DNA from: Zantedeschia hybrid cultivar
Lineage: Eukaryota > Streptophyta > Magnoliopsida > Alismatales > Araceae
DNA: 64,000 bases
Direction of reading: 5' to 3'
NCBI GenBank assembly: GCA_030544215.1
Contig: JARZZO010000013.1
Span: forward strand, 26,085,229 to 26,149,228
Shown: one piece after another, positions 22,553 through 35,543 of the stretch
Layout: every line of letters starts with the position of its first letter
Position numbering within the stretch: the stretch's first letter is position 1
Notes under the pieces: model-generated
Databases searched by the model: none
Told to the model about the DNA's origin: nothing
Seen by the model: the letters and a program-made list of their open reading frames with translations, nothing else
Made by a program: the position numbers and the translations under genes

Positions 22553-23200
22553 TGTTGGGTTCGCTGTGTCAAGATCCGACCGAAAAACATAGTGGAATTA
22601 TATATGTGGGATCAGATCTATCCCGTTTCGATTATCAAAATTAAACCGAAAATCGGATTTACCTTACGCGGATTCGAATCTGCGTTCGTTTTTTAGTTCC
22701 GTCGGAGCGATGTCGCAAGCCGCGTAGGTGCCCAGCCTCTAGCGGTATCCACGCGGTTCTCCTCACGATGGATCGTCCTCGCCTCCTCACTCGATACGGC
22801 GTTCGTGGATCCCTTCTGGCTGGTCGTAATCCGCCGCGACATGCGGATTCGGAAACTCCCGTCAGACGGAAGGCGGAGCTGTCGGGAGCCGAAGCGAAGC
22901 CTCCAGATGGCCACCTCGTGTCGTACGCCCAAGAGAGAGGAGAGAGAAAGAAGGCGGCAGCTAGGTCAGGGTTGCTGGCCCCTGACCTAGTGGCCGTTCT
23001 TTTATAATAAGCATATTTGCAGTTTTTCACAAAAACCCATACTTATCCGAAATCTCGTCGGATTATCCATCGACTTGAAAACTATTTGCGTGTGATTCTA
23101 TAGGCCCAAATACCAGTCCAGTTAATGGCCCATTAAGCCTAGTAACTCTTTACGGACCCACTGAATTAATTAATATCCTTATATTAATTAATCAGCCGAA
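22553..23200 (-). mobile_element. Truncated copia LTR fragment
   Basis: Starts TGTTGGGTTCG and follows the same order of blocks as the copia LTRs at 25889, 28268 and 45316: GGATTCGAATCTGCG, GCCGCGTAGGTG, TTGCGTGTG, CCAGTCCAGTTAATG. It stops in the TTAATTAAT tract near 23195, so about half of a normal LTR (roughly 1550 bp) is present. Orientation is minus by comparison with those LTRs. Confidence 0.7.
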
Positions 23201-23890
23201 GCCGTCCTTCTTACCCTCAACCTTCAAGGTCACTCATTCGCATTCCTACCATCATTCCACCACAGGCTCCATTGACCATTACTAAGTCCTACACCACTGC
23301 TATCAATCCATTCCCACAACCTATTAAACCACTCATCCGTACTCCACAACCTTTCTACACTAATATCCCTTCTACCTCCATGAACCCATTTCCACAACTA
23401 GCAAAACCCCTCATCAAAACTCCTCAACCCAACACCTCATCCCTCTTAACAACCCACCTCACTAACCATTTAAACCATTAATCCGCATGCCAACTTGTCC
23501 TCCGAATGAAGAGTCACATACACATCCACCCATGGTGCTTCAGAGTGGAAGAATGTTCCATAGAGTATTCCCACATACAGCAACATAGGAATAGTCACAG
23601 AATCCAAAGTCAGGTCAGAATGAAGAGGCAGTTGAAGAATTAGTGCCAGGGACTGAATTTGATTTACTGAAACACCTAGACAAAATGTCAGCCAGAATTT
23701 CCATATTGGAACTAATAAAGAGATCAAAGGTCTATCAAGAACCCCTCTAAAATTACTTGCAGCGAGTTGTGGTACATGATGACATACATGCTGAGAAGAT
23801 ATCTGCTGTCCATGCTCCTACAAGTGAACACTCGGTCATCCAATTCCACCGTTCTGAGCTTGCCCCACTAGAAGTCTAGAAATATCCTTG
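23201..23890 (+). pseudogene. gag: Tat remnant: proline-rich gag tail and pre-protease region
   Basis: About 23272-23481 reads as a low-complexity Pro/Thr-rich chain with repeated NPFPQ and PLI.TPQP blocks. Next come ELIKRSK and an AEKISAV block like the one preceding the protease in the sequence at 1. Stops interrupt it. The layout matches a gag C-terminus running into protease. Confidence 0.55.
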
Positions 23891-24586
23891 TGTGTCATAG
23901 TCAATATCAAGAAGGTAATGGTGGATACCTGCTTAATAGATACTGGAGCTTCAATCAATGTCCTCTCACTAGACACCTTGATGTTATGCGACATTCCAGA
24001 AAGTGAGATGGTTCCCTCTCCAATCACATTGACTACCTATGACAACACCACAAAGCCACCCAAAGGAATGCTGGCTCTGAATGTTGAGCTGGGTCCAGTA
24101 GTAACCCCTACTGAATTTCGCATCCTTGACACTGACCCCTCCTTCAAGGGTATTTTGGGGCGCCCTTACATTCTCACATTAGGAGCCGTCCCTTCCACCA
24201 ATCATTAATGCCTGAAATTTTCATACAATGGATGTATCATCAAAATGACTAGCATGCTCATCATGTCACTTGAAACCAATTCCTCCAATACTTTGCCCAC
24301 TGTTCATAGGGTCTGTCCCGCCCATAAGTCTATCCTCTTAGTTCTTGACATCTACAATCCAAGAATAGATCCATTAATCCCTAAATAACTGTCTCCTACA
24401 CCATTGATGCTTACCAAAAGAGGGAAACTAATGGACACAAAAGAGTGGAAGATAATGCTGAAACATAGATACCAGCTAGGAAAGGGATTCACAGAATTGC
24501 AAAGAAGGCTAAAACCCATTCAAGACCTAAAACTCATACCAGTAGTTGCCTTGGTTTTAAGTCTAAGAAAACCAAGATTGAGATAG
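23888..24586 (+). pseudogene. pol: Tat remnant: retropepsin and G-patch
   Basis: The protease shows DTGASINVL (near 23938) and GILGRPYI, with the same spacing as the copy at 1-954. A G-patch remnant follows at 24404-24586 (EWKIMLKHRYQLGKG). A stop after VPSTNH and several further stops separate the two. It is related to, but diverged from, element 1. Confidence 0.75.
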
Positions 24587-24773
24587 TTGAACAACAAGAG
24601 GATGAGAATGGAGAAACGACATGGAAGACTATGACCTCTACTTTGAAAAAGACAAGTGACCTCTCACATGGACTCTTCAATATCATTTTGTCAAAGACCC
24701 CACCATACATCATGGGAATGAGCAAGTCACTATCACTTTATACTTTGATACCCAAGATGTTCATGGCTAGCAG

Positions 24774-25888
24774 TTGGCACGACATGTCACCCCTCTACTC
24801 ACTTATCAATCATTAGAGGCTCTTCATCTACTAAAAAGAAGGAAAGTTGGAGATCCGAAATGTGAGTGGTACCATTGGTTTGACATGTATGATTTAAACC
24901 TCTCCCAAAGCCATCTCTTCATGCCCACTGACCCAGAATGGCCTACTCTCATTCATGACCTTATTGAACCTCCTGGGGCTATTTTGGATAAGAGGCAGTT
25001 ACTGAATGATGTTATTGACACCGAGGAGCCAGACGAGCCTTATGAAGAAGGTCATACCATTGACAAACTATGGTCTAGAGTCTTCTTTATCCAAACTTTT
25101 CGGTCATTGTTGCTGGCCCCTCATAGTCAAGATTACTCATAGATGACCTGCCAAGATATCCACCTACTTTGACCACACTTACCTTGGAATTTTTCAAACC
25201 ACAGACGGTCATCGACTTTGAAAAGTTGATTGATGAACTCTGGGAACTTTCCCTTTATGATTCACCAAACCCTTTGGCCGTTGTGCCATCCTCTTCTTCC
25301 TTCTCTCATTCATGTCTTGTAATTAAAGAAAACACCAAAAGAAAAATATCCTCTTCCAAATCCACCACTCCTCCCAAATCACAATTGAAGAAGCCTCCTA
25401 CCTCTCTCAAGAACACGCCCAGACCTTTGGGCCATTAGTTCAAGGCCCATTAATAGATTTGCTTTATCCCTCCTCTAAAAGATCACCACTTGTATATACT
25501 TCCACACATCCTTCTTCCTCTTCCTTAGGTCAGCTTAGTGAGTCTAGAGAATCTAAGATAGCTAGAAGAACCTACCAAGGATATCAATTTAGGCACTAAA
25601 GAAAATCCTAGGAATGTCCTTCTAAGTGCTAACTCGCCTGTCAAATTGATGAAGAAGCTTTGGTAAGGGTTCTTAGATATTACAAGGACACATTCACATG
25701 GAGTTGTGAGGTACGCCCGGGTTGGACCCCACACTGGTAGAACACCGTTTGACCTTGAAGGCGGGGTCTAATCTGATCAAATAGAAGTTATGGCATTTTC
25801 ACCCATAAATGGCTTTGAAAATGAAAGAAGAAGTCGACAAGCTCCACAAAGACAAGTTCATTAGAGTTGTTATGTATCCTCAATGTAA
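24774..25888 (+). pseudogene. pol: Tat remnant: linker region and first codons of RT
   Basis: LLTYQSLEALHL, CEWYHWFDM and EEPDEPYEEGH repeat the linker order seen at 955-1818. Later fragments (25169-25438) are Ser/Lys/Pro-rich. At 25801 the RT start is recognisable (ALKMKEE, KFIRVVMYPQ) and it is cut off at 25888 by a copia LTR. The rest of this pol is not present to the right in the window. Confidence 0.7.
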
Positions 25889-27441
25889 TGTTCTCGGATT
25901 TCTCGGGATCGCGGATGCAGCGAAATAAATAAAATAATAGTACCAGCGATCCCTGTCCATTTCGATAAACAAAAATAAGAAAACGAAATCCGGTGATCGG
26001 TTATCACCTTGCCCGGATTCGAATCCGCGTTCGATCGATTCTGTTGGTGTGACACCGCCAGCCGCGCAGGCGCTCGGCCTGTAGCGAAGTCCATGCGATC
26101 CTCCTAGCGACGGATATCCTCACGTTCCTCGTTCCTCGTAGCCCACAGACAATCTGTCGTTCACCGCAACGACAACTGCAACGCGCGGTCGATTTCCCGT
26201 CTCACGGGAGTCAAAGAAGATGGCGGAGCAGACCCAGAGAAGGGGGCCGGCCAGGGGCGCCAAAGAGAGAGAGGGAGAGAGGAGGGGGCGGCCAGGGCTT
26301 AGCAACAGCTTGGCCTGCTTAGCCTACTCGCTATCTTTTATACTTACCGTACGATTTTTCATAAAAACCTCAGAAAAGTATAAAATCCACTTTTAATCCA
26401 TCGCCTTGAGAATATTTTGCGTGTGACCCTCTGGACCCAATCACCAGTCCAATTAATGACACAATAAGCCCAATGACTCCTCACTGATTTAATTAATTAA
26501 TTAATAACTCATATTAATTAATTAATCAACCTAATTAATGTCACACATTCAATTCGGTCGGGCCTCCGATCACGTTAGATGCCAAGCAACACCATGTGAA
26601 CCCGAAAGATATTGGGGTTAAGCAACCCACTTTTGAAACCTTTTCGCCGACAGTTACCATGTGGATATAATCCTTCATTCGCACAATGCTTTTGAGTCAA
26701 CTTAGGGTATAGTCAACCGTCAAACCCTAACCAGTCGACTCACTTGGATCGGATGCTGTTGTATAATATCGAAAAACTCCTTTGCCGATATTATTATCTG
26801 CCTTGGCCAGGGACTCCTGCGCATCCTACCCAGAGCATTCTCTCTCTTAGTACCGAGAGCGAATGATTCCTTATTGAACACTCAATTCCCTTCGATGGTA
26901 TTCCACTGCATCCGATCCTTGGTTGTTTAGAATCATATGGATAGAGATCCGTAAACTAAAGTCAAAGCATAGAAGTCCACCGATAAGGTATCCTTGGTGT
27001 CTCGGGTCCGAGGACTATCTACGCAATTGCGACAATAGAATCAAGCTGGTTGACAATTAGGTACATTACCATCCAGCGATTCAATCAGATCAGTTCAGTG
27101 AACTCATTCTCCAATGAGCACCTACAGATTCGCCTTAGTGTCTCCACACACGTGACTATGAGATAAGTCATCCTCGTCATCCTCATCATATAAGCAGGAG
27201 TAATCTGTACTAATCTAACTGGATATCTGATGTCCTTCTCAGATATTCTCTGACTAGGAACAATTAAGAATATGTGTGTATAAGTGATCGGTCTTATTAG
27301 TATGATCTCATCATAATCTGATCACTATTGCACATATTCACAGACTTCATTATGAGACGATAATAAAACAAATTACACATATTGATAAATGAACAAGATT
27401 ATATAAAGTTATATTGGCTTATAGGCCACCTAAGACTAACA
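25889..27441 (-). repeat. 3' LTR of Copia A
   Basis: 1553 bp from TGTTCTCGG to GACTAACA; on the minus strand it starts TGTTAG, the usual copia end. The polypurine tract adjoins it at 27442-27452. Blocks such as CATTCTCTCTC and GTGAACTCATTCTCCAATGAGCACC are shared with the other copia LTRs here. Confidence 0.8.
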
Positions 27442-28267
27442 ATCTCCCACTTGGGTTCAAGCCAATCACCTTTATGCAATATACCTATAGCTTCTAGGTG
27501 ATACTCAAACACAGTTTGAGACAATGGCATTGTTAGTGGATCTGCTACATTATCGGCAGATGAAACTCTTTCCACCACTACATCTCCTCTGGAAATAATC
27601 TCTGTGATAAGATGAAAGCGCCTCAGAATATACTTCAATTTCTGATGAGATTGCGGCTCTTTCGTTTGCGCAATTGCCCAATTGTTGTCGCACAACAGTG
27701 GAATAGGATCAGAGATGCTGGAAACTACGCCGAGGTCAGTGATGAACTTCTTCAACCACACTACTTCCGTGAAGGCTTCAGCTGCAGTGATGTACTCAGC
27801 TTCTGTCGTTGAATCTGCAGTGGTTTCCTTCTTGGAACTCTTCCAGCACACTACACTTCCATTTAGAATAAAGAGAAAATTAGATGTAGACTTGTAATCA
27901 TCTGGATCTGACTGGAAACTTGAGTCAGTAAAGCCTCGCAGTTTTAAGTCACCTCCTTCATAGACAAGAAACATATCCTTAGTTCTTCTCAAGTACTTAA
28001 GGATACATTTCACTATCTTCCAGTGCTCCTCGCCTGGATCGGCCTGAAATATGCTCGTAACACTTAGAGCATATGCCACATCAGGCCTTGTACGTAGCAT
28101 GGCATATATGATAGATCCTATAGCAAAGGCATAGGGTATTCTATCTATGAATTCCATCTTTTTGGGAGTCTTAGGAGACTGCTCCTTTGAAAGATAAATT
28201 CCATGTCGCATCGATATGAGACCTCTCTTGGAATTTTTCATGCAAAACCTTTGACAATGTGTCTATG
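27399..28267 (-). pseudogene. pol: Copia A pol: RNase H and end of RT
   Basis: Open for 280 codons from 28241 to 27399. It contains the end of the RT connection (RPDVAYALSV, HWKIVKCILKYLRRTKD) and RNase H with FTDSSFQSDPDDYKSTS, DSTTEAEYI (catalytic E), CDNNWAIA (catalytic D) and NVADPLTMPL, so the D-E-D residues are readable. The chain is cut at 28267 by the Copia B LTR. The C-terminus runs over the polypurine tract into the LTR, which is normal for copia. Confidence 0.85.
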
Positions 28268-29848
28268 TGTTGGGATCCAGGCGCGACGCGAACAACGCAA
28301 TGGAAACATATATTTAACTATCCCACCTAATGCCCTCAGATCTGTTTCGAAACGAAAGCGGTAAACCCAAAAATCAAGAGCGATCAAATTACCGTACGCA
28401 AATTCGAATCCGCGTTCGTGTCGATTTCGTCGAGGTGATGCCGCTAGCCGCACAAGCATACGACCTCCAACGATATCCACGCGATCCTCCATGGTGGTTC
28501 TTCATCGCTTCCTCGTCCAGATCAACACGCTTGCCGAAGATCCCTCGCCGCAATGACATCTGAAACCCACGGACGATGAGTTCCCGACTTTCGAGAATTG
28601 CGCACTGCGGAGACGGGAAATCACCCGGTGCAGTGAAAGGGGTGCCCATAGGAGGAGGAGAGAGAGAGGGGGACGGCCAGCAAAGGGAGACTCTAGAGCT
28701 TCGCCCAGGATTTCTCCACAGCCTGTTTTTATATTAAGTCGGCGTGACTTTTCATAAAGGTCCCCGAGTTAATATAAAACCCACTTAAACACGACCGACT
28801 GAGAATCTTTTTGCGTGTGACTCGCTAGACTCATTAACCAGTCTAATTTTTAGTTTGTTATATCCAATAACTATTTATTGATTAATAGTGATTAATTAAT
28901 ATCTAATATTTAATTAATTACTTAACCAAATTAACATCTCATGCAAATTTGGCAAGACATCCGATCAAGTTGGATGCCAAGCAACACCGTATGATCCTGG
29001 AAGTAATGTGGTTCAGTAACCCACTCATGGAACCTGTCCGTCCACAGTTACTGTGCGGCTATAATCCTTCATTCATGAAATGCTCTTGAGTTGACCTAGG
29101 ATATGGTCAACAGTCAAAACCAAGATGGTCAACTCACTTCAATTAGACTCTGCTATATAAAATTAGAAAACACATTTTCTGATATCGTGTCCGCTCTGGC
29201 TAGAGACTCTTGCGGATCTATCCTAGAGCATTCTCTCTCTAGTTACCTGAGTGCGAATGATCCTCTATTAAACACTCAATCATCTTCGAAGGTCTTCCGC
29301 TGGACCCGATCTATGACCATTAGAGATCCCGTGGATAGGGATTCGTAAGGGAAGGTCAAAACCCAGAAGTCTACCGACAAGATATTTTTGGTGTCTCAAG
29401 TCTGTGGATCAACCATGCCACTGTGATAATGAATCAAGTCGGTTGACAGTCAGGTAAATTACCATTCAGCGATTCATGTCAGATCAGTTTAGTGAACTCA
29501 TTCGCTAATGAGCACCTATAGGTTCACCATAGTGTCTCTACACAAGTGACTAACGAGATAAGTCATCCTCATCATATGAGCTAGAATAAGTCATACTAGT
29601 CTTACCAGATGTTTGATGCCCTTCTCAAACGTCCTACGACTAGGAACAATTAAGAATATATGTTTATAAGTCATCAGTCTCATTATTATGATCTCATCAT
29701 AATCCGATGACTATTGCACACATTCATAAACTTCATTATGCGATATTATAAATATGTCAATCTACATAATGAAATAAATGTCATTTATTAGTTAACCAGA
29801 TTATAATAGGTGCCTTATGATTGACTTTGAGGACACCTATATCTAACA
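28268..29848 (-). repeat. 3' LTR of Copia B
   Basis: 1581 bp, TGTTGGGATCC ... ATCTAACA, followed by ATCTCCCACTTGG, the reverse of a copia polypurine tract. Matches 45316-47029 in order and in most blocks. Confidence 0.8.
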
Positions 29849-32800
29849 ATCTCCCACTTGGACTTAAGCCAATCATCTTCGCGTTTGATCTCCATCAAAT
29901 CTAGGTGATGGTTACATAAAGTTTGCGACTCAAGCTTGGTCAGAGACCTGCTAAATTATCTACAAATAGAATATTCTCCATTACGTTATTTTCCTCATAA
30001 TCCTTTGTCTCTTAACTTGTGAAAGAGCCTCAGAACGTTCTACAATTTCTGATGCGACCATGGCTCGACTATAAAATTAATTGCTCCCACTATTGTCCTA
30101 CAAGAACCGGACGGGATCGAAAAACCTTTTAGAACTACATCTAGTTCAGAGATGAACTCTTTCATCCATACAATTTCAGTAACAATACCATATGTTTATG
30201 TCATCTGATTAGCAACGAGTTTTGGGTTGGAACCCTTCCAATCCATTCCATACTGTTCTATTGACAGTATCAACTGTAATCATGTTAGCAGTGATTTCTA
30301 GCTTAGAACTTTTCTAATCTATTGCTTTCTCATTAGAAGGCTAAACCCATGTCTGATTTAAAATTTGAGTCAGTGTGATGTCATAGTTTCAAATCATCCT
30401 CTCCGTCATCTAGGAGTGCGTCTTTAGCACTTCTTAAGTACATTGTGATGTATTTCTCTCCTTCTATCAAGGTTCTCCTGTATTCTTCAAGAAAACTTTT
30501 CTTAAAGAAATAACTTCTATGTCTCAACAATTGAAACATATTATGAAATTTATTATGTCAAATATTTTGACACACAAGTTAATGTAATTGATGATAATAT
30601 CTTCATCGATCTATCTTAATAGATTCGTATTTCCTAATACGCATGATGTTATATCCTAATCGATCATGGAGTAGTATATGGATAATAATGCTTTTACTGA
30701 CGGTAATATCATGATGTCATTCTCAGTGACATTGATGCTATTATCACAAAGCATTAATTAAGCGACCGTGCTCTCACTGTCCTTTTTGTACACACACAAT
30801 TTGTGGTCATTCTTAATGATTACTTAGTATTTGACCATAAGGTCAAAACTCTGATTCCAACTTTGGGAAGCTTTAGTTTGATTCAAAAGAGATCTTTGAA
30901 ATCATAACATACTCCTTAGATATTCTAAAAGCTTTATAATTGTATCATATACACCTTTTCCTCAATCACATTAAGAGAATGCTTTTAACATCCAACTGCC
31001 TTTATCTCATCATTATGATAGGCAGTTTTGGCACGTAAAATTCTAATAAACTTATTTATAGTAATAACTGAAGAAAAACTTGTCCAAGTCAACACTTTGA
31101 CCTTGATCATTTCCTTCTATTTGTCATATAAGTTTTGAGTAGTCCATATGTACTTATCTTCGTTCTGAAGATTTACTTGTTTATGATAGGTACAATACCC
31201 TCAAGGAATACTATCAAATTCCGAACTTGATAGGTGTTATGAACTATGGCTTAGAATTCTTGACTTCTTGCCAATCTCGAAGTTGTAATAATGATAGGAA
31301 GCTTCCTCATAGATTTTGGATCATAATCCACATCTTTGAGCTCCTCTCATTCTGCTATCTCTGATATATCAAACATATCTTTTTAGCCATTGAGAGAATC
31401 CCAAAAATCTATGATGCTCTCCTATGTGTGCCATGAATAGTTCCAAACAATTAAAGATTATCATATAATCTCGTGTTAATTTGTAGGTTTAGAACACCTT
31501 CCAGTTTTATTAGCTCCCACTGTCTTCTCTAAAGACATATTCTCTTCCTAGAAAATAGTTTTCTAGACGATAATTATTCCATTATCGCTTGACCAATAAA
31601 TATAATGTCCAAATTCTTTAGATATCTCACAAATTAAACTACTCCATATCCTTTTAGATCCAACTTCTTTGGATCATGTCTTTTCTAAAAGACTAGGACA
31701 TTCCTTGATTTTAACATCCTTAAAATTATGTTTGCTTATAATTCACATCTCATATGAATTATCTTATCTATATATCTTATATGGGCACACTGACTTATTT
31801 GAAACCATATATAAAGTATGGACATCTAATGTTCATACTCATATTTACAAGTATATAAGAATTAGATAAATCTTATTATATATAGCACTATATCTAATAA
31901 AGTGCAATTTCTCATTATATCATATTACTATGATATACAATGAGGATCAATCGAGAGATGATACAATTATCCTTTTAATGATTTACGTGAATCGTGTACT
32001 CAAGTATTATTTTCCTTGATCAAATTAAAAAATTCAACTACTCTTTCCAATTAGTCACTTCATCTTGATTTTCTATACCTTAATCTCTCAGATACATTCG
32101 ACTTGTATTTCAGCAAGTACATACAGCTGAATCTTTCTAAGAGTTAATCATTAAGGTAAATCAATAGAAGTGATTATCTTTGACCTTAAGAAGATATTGT
32201 TCTATTTACATCAGTATGTATAAGCTCCAATAATTCTTTATTGAACAACTTAAGTGTATAGTGCCATAGATGATAAAGATTCACACTATCCTTTTCTATA
32301 GGAGACTTGTGAACATTCATCTCATGATATATTACATCAAGATTTATGGTACATTGACTGGTTCTAAAATCATTCATTTTATTTCTTAAACTATATGGAA
32401 CAACGCTTGTTCCTTCTCAGTCAATATTTTCACTTTTACAATTCTTGATAATTAATGGAACTAAATAACAATTATTCAGTTTCATTTTGTCCCTGAAGAT
32501 ATACACAAATTTACTATCTCACATTAATCTATGCATCTCTGGAACTATTATTAAGTCTAACTCAACCCTTTCATTATCTCGATTACCTTTGACTTGTCTA
32601 AGTATGCAAACTATTGCAGATCTGATAATCATTTTCAATATCTCATATTAGAGATACTAATTTTCTAATAGACATGCAAAAGTAGACAATAAGAATACTC
32701 AAAACTTTTTACAAGTTTCATATTCTTGTTGCCCTTTCTAATATCCTTATTGGTTGTAGTAGGAGAACTACTCCTTCTCTCTTTCAGCTGACTTGCCTTT

Positions 32801-34340
32801 ACCCTTCTCAGCTTTGGGTTCAAATGTTTAAGATCTTACATCTTGCTTTACTCAAAGACATACTATGAATACCTCTTCTCCTTGGTCTATCTAAGTAAGA
32901 GATTTCATGACATCCACTATCTTTCAAAAAGGCATACCATGAGTACCTCTTCTCCTTAGTCTATCAAAGTAAGAGATTTCATGATATCTTATTAGAATAG
33001 TGGCTATCACTTGGCCCTGAAGACATTCTTTAGAGTCCTCTAGCCAATATGATTATAAGAAGTATTGACATCCAGTATGCCAAATCTTGGATTATTAGAC
33101 AACATCTCAGTTAATAGAGGAAATAAAGAGATATAGGCAGATAGTTCTTATAATTCAATTATGATCTTTTATCTTGATTCATTTTCCACTTTTTTTCGAC
33201 GAACTGTATAACCCTTAAGTATATAGAATGGGAGATGCTGATAGTCTCCTAGTGGCGATCATAATCTCAATGACTTGTATTAAAGTTTTGTGGATAGCAC
33301 AACAAACTATAATACAATCAAAGAGTGTACCCATCTCATGGAACTTGAAACTCCTTGCAATATCTGATCATGGATTTAGTCCTCAAAGATTTAATAGCTT
33401 TGTGGATAACACAACAAACCATTAATTCTTGTCTAAGTATTACCATCGTTACGGGACGGACATAGATTTGCATGCAGCCTTGTTGATAGTACAACAAGGC
33501 TACATGGTTCCTCTACCGCGATCAATAGGCATCTTATGCCATAGCCAGAGTTTCTCCTTACAATTAGATAGGCTTTGTGGATAGCACAATAAATCGTCCT
33601 AAAGTAATTTGAGTCCTATGACTATAACAATAGAGGACCACGCGGTAAGTTCTCAACTACTCACATTACTGCTTAGACTTTAGCGAGGGTTTTAGATAAT
33701 TTTTATCTTGGTCTCTACCTAGGTGATAGTTTATAAATATATTGGATATATTTAACTATACTTAAATAATAGCAATTGATTCATAATAAAAATTTAAAAC
33801 ATGGATCAACCATATATGCTCACTATGTGGTCATAGACAGTACAATGATTAATTGGAGTCAAACAATTAATCACCACAATAATATAATAATTATATTATC
33901 TATACATGCAAACACAGGCTCTGATGATCTCATCTCCTGATGCCTTTTTGGTTGCATTTGTGGATCATCCTCGTCTCTCCTCAGTCAGCGCGATCAATTA
34001 CAAATAATATTGAATTTTGAAATACATTTATAATACGAAATTAATTAAGTGCATGTCCATAACTACCTTAAATTTTAACCATCCACACATGATCATACAC
34101 ATCACCTGAAGGCTAAAATTTTGAAATAATTTATTTTAATTTTCTTAAAATCTGGTACCAATCAAAATTGGATAATTTGAATTTTCGAGAATCTTATTTT
34201 CTAACATGCATTTAAATCTAATTTAAAATATAAAATACATCAACATGTGCACACAAGACTAAAATCAAAATTATAAAATATTTCATGCATTATTTAGAAT
34301 ACTTCTAAATTAATTAATCTAACGCTATATTAATCTTAAA
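29849..34340 (-). pseudogene. pol: Copia B pol remnant (RNase H to integrase), heavily decayed
   Basis: No long ORF. On the minus strand, pieces correspond to Copia A: 29860-30480 parallels the RNase H region (for example GAGTCAGTGTGATG against GAGTCAGTAAAGCC). At 32377-32186 the reading HLWHY ... ELLELIHTDVN resembles the start of a copia integrase core. The rest is AT-rich with many stops. I cannot set domain borders more exactly. Confidence 0.6.
33285..33595. repeat. Four dispersed copies of a 20-bp motif
   Basis: TTTGTGGATAGCACAACAAA or close variants occur near 33288, 33400, 33480 and 33570, at about 80-115 bp intervals, in the decayed interior of Copia B. Sequence between them is not obviously repeated. 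Confidence 0.6.
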
Positions 34341-35012
34341 TCACATTAACAACATTTATTAATGTGACATAATCTAACATTTAGATGAAATTATAAATCT
34401 CATGATAACTCTTATAAAGTAATTTATAACTTTAATTTTAATTTCTTAACAACTCTTTATTAAGATCCCCTTCATTAAATAATATTTTTAACAACAATTG
34501 TTAAAAAATATTAGTTTAGAACAATTATAAATCAATTAATTTAACACTTAGATTAATTGAAGTTGTCTTAATAACTCTTGTTAAGTTATCCCCAAATTTA
34601 AAATTCTCTTAACAACCTATTGTTAAAAAAATTACCAAGATATTAATAATCACTTAACAAGTCTTGTTAAGTGATATACATTAACAATTAATGCCATTAC
34701 AACTCTTGTTAATGGTCCTTGAGGTACAAACACTCCCATAACAACCTTTGTTAAAGAAATAATAATTTTCCATCAATTAATATTAATCTAACACTTAGAC
34801 CAATACTAAATAATAAAATTCATCATTTATTAACCTAACAATTACATTAACAAATAATGTATTAACAACAATTGATAACACTAATTAAATCTTTAATTTA
34901 AACCTCGAAGAAAACATGACTTAATTGAGTTTTAGTTTAAAATAATGACTCAACTTATATCTTGCTAATTAAACTTGTTAATAGAACATTAGTCTTAAAA
35001 CAATTTTAAGAC
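34341..35012. repeat. Array of short hairpins built on TTAACAA...TTGTTAA
   Basis: At least nine short inverted repeats: 34341-34367 (9-bp arms), 34444-34465, 34481-34512 (about 14-bp arms), 34567-34585, 34609-34626, 34650-34674 (perfect 11-bp arms, 3-base loop GTC), 34694-34715, 34739-34753 and 34992-35012 (perfect 9-bp arms, loop CAA). Many share a CAACTCTTG core. Outer arm bases differ between copies but stay complementary. They lie toward the gag/leader side of Copia B. Confidence 0.75.
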
Positions 35013-35099
35013 AACACTTATTTTAATATCTTGTTAATTGAAATTTAGTTTTAAAACACTTCTAAGACATAATCTTCAATTAAATATTATGTTAATAAA

Positions 35100-35543
35100 A
35101 CTTGGGAATAAAAGGGGCTTTTAAAGGGGTTAAGGAGGGCTAATTGGGCTGGGGGGATGGGTTTGAAGGGTTGCACGGGCCCATGGGGTTTAACTGGGTC
35201 GAACCAGACCCATCTGGGCCGGCCCAGGCGCTTGGGCCAGACCCAAGCTTGCCCCAAGTGGGCTAGTCCTGGCTCGGGTCAGGCCTGGACCGCTCAGGTG
35301 GGCTAGCCCGAGCCAGAACCTAAACGGGTTTTGCGGCTAGGGTGCGCCCTAGCGGCCGTCCTCTGGCGCCGGGAGGGGAACCAGACGGCGGGGCCAGCCC
35401 TCCCCGCCGCCCCGGACGAGGCCGGCGGGGTCGGCCGGCCTTGCCAGCGCCAGCGAAGCTCCGACAAGCCCCTCCCCTTGTTGGTCCGACGCCTCTCTCC
35501 TCAATTTTTTGCCTTTGAAAACTTTAGAGAAGGGGACATCACC
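35100..35543. other. GC-rich island in Copia B beside the Tekay insertion
   Basis: Abrupt change from AT-rich DNA to GC-rich DNA with repeated GGGCC, GGGCTAG and GAGCC words. It continues for about 60 bases after the Tekay element (45000-45060), so the Tekay element landed inside it. No convincing protein on either strand. Confidence 0.6.

Larger units (their letters stand above)
25889..28267 (-). mobile_element. Copia A: 3' portion of a minus-strand Ty1/copia element
   Basis: A 3' LTR at 25889-27441 is followed on the right by the polypurine tract (AAGTGGGAGAT on the minus strand) and the RNase H end of pol. The element is inserted in RT of the Tat remnant. On the right it stops at 28267, where another copia LTR begins. 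Its upstream pol, gag and 5' LTR are not found in the window. Confidence 0.85.

Noticed and set aside
22659..23030. Overlapping ORFs on both strands in the copia LTR fragment
   Set aside because: They follow GC-rich LTR sequence that aligns with non-coding parts of other copia LTRs.
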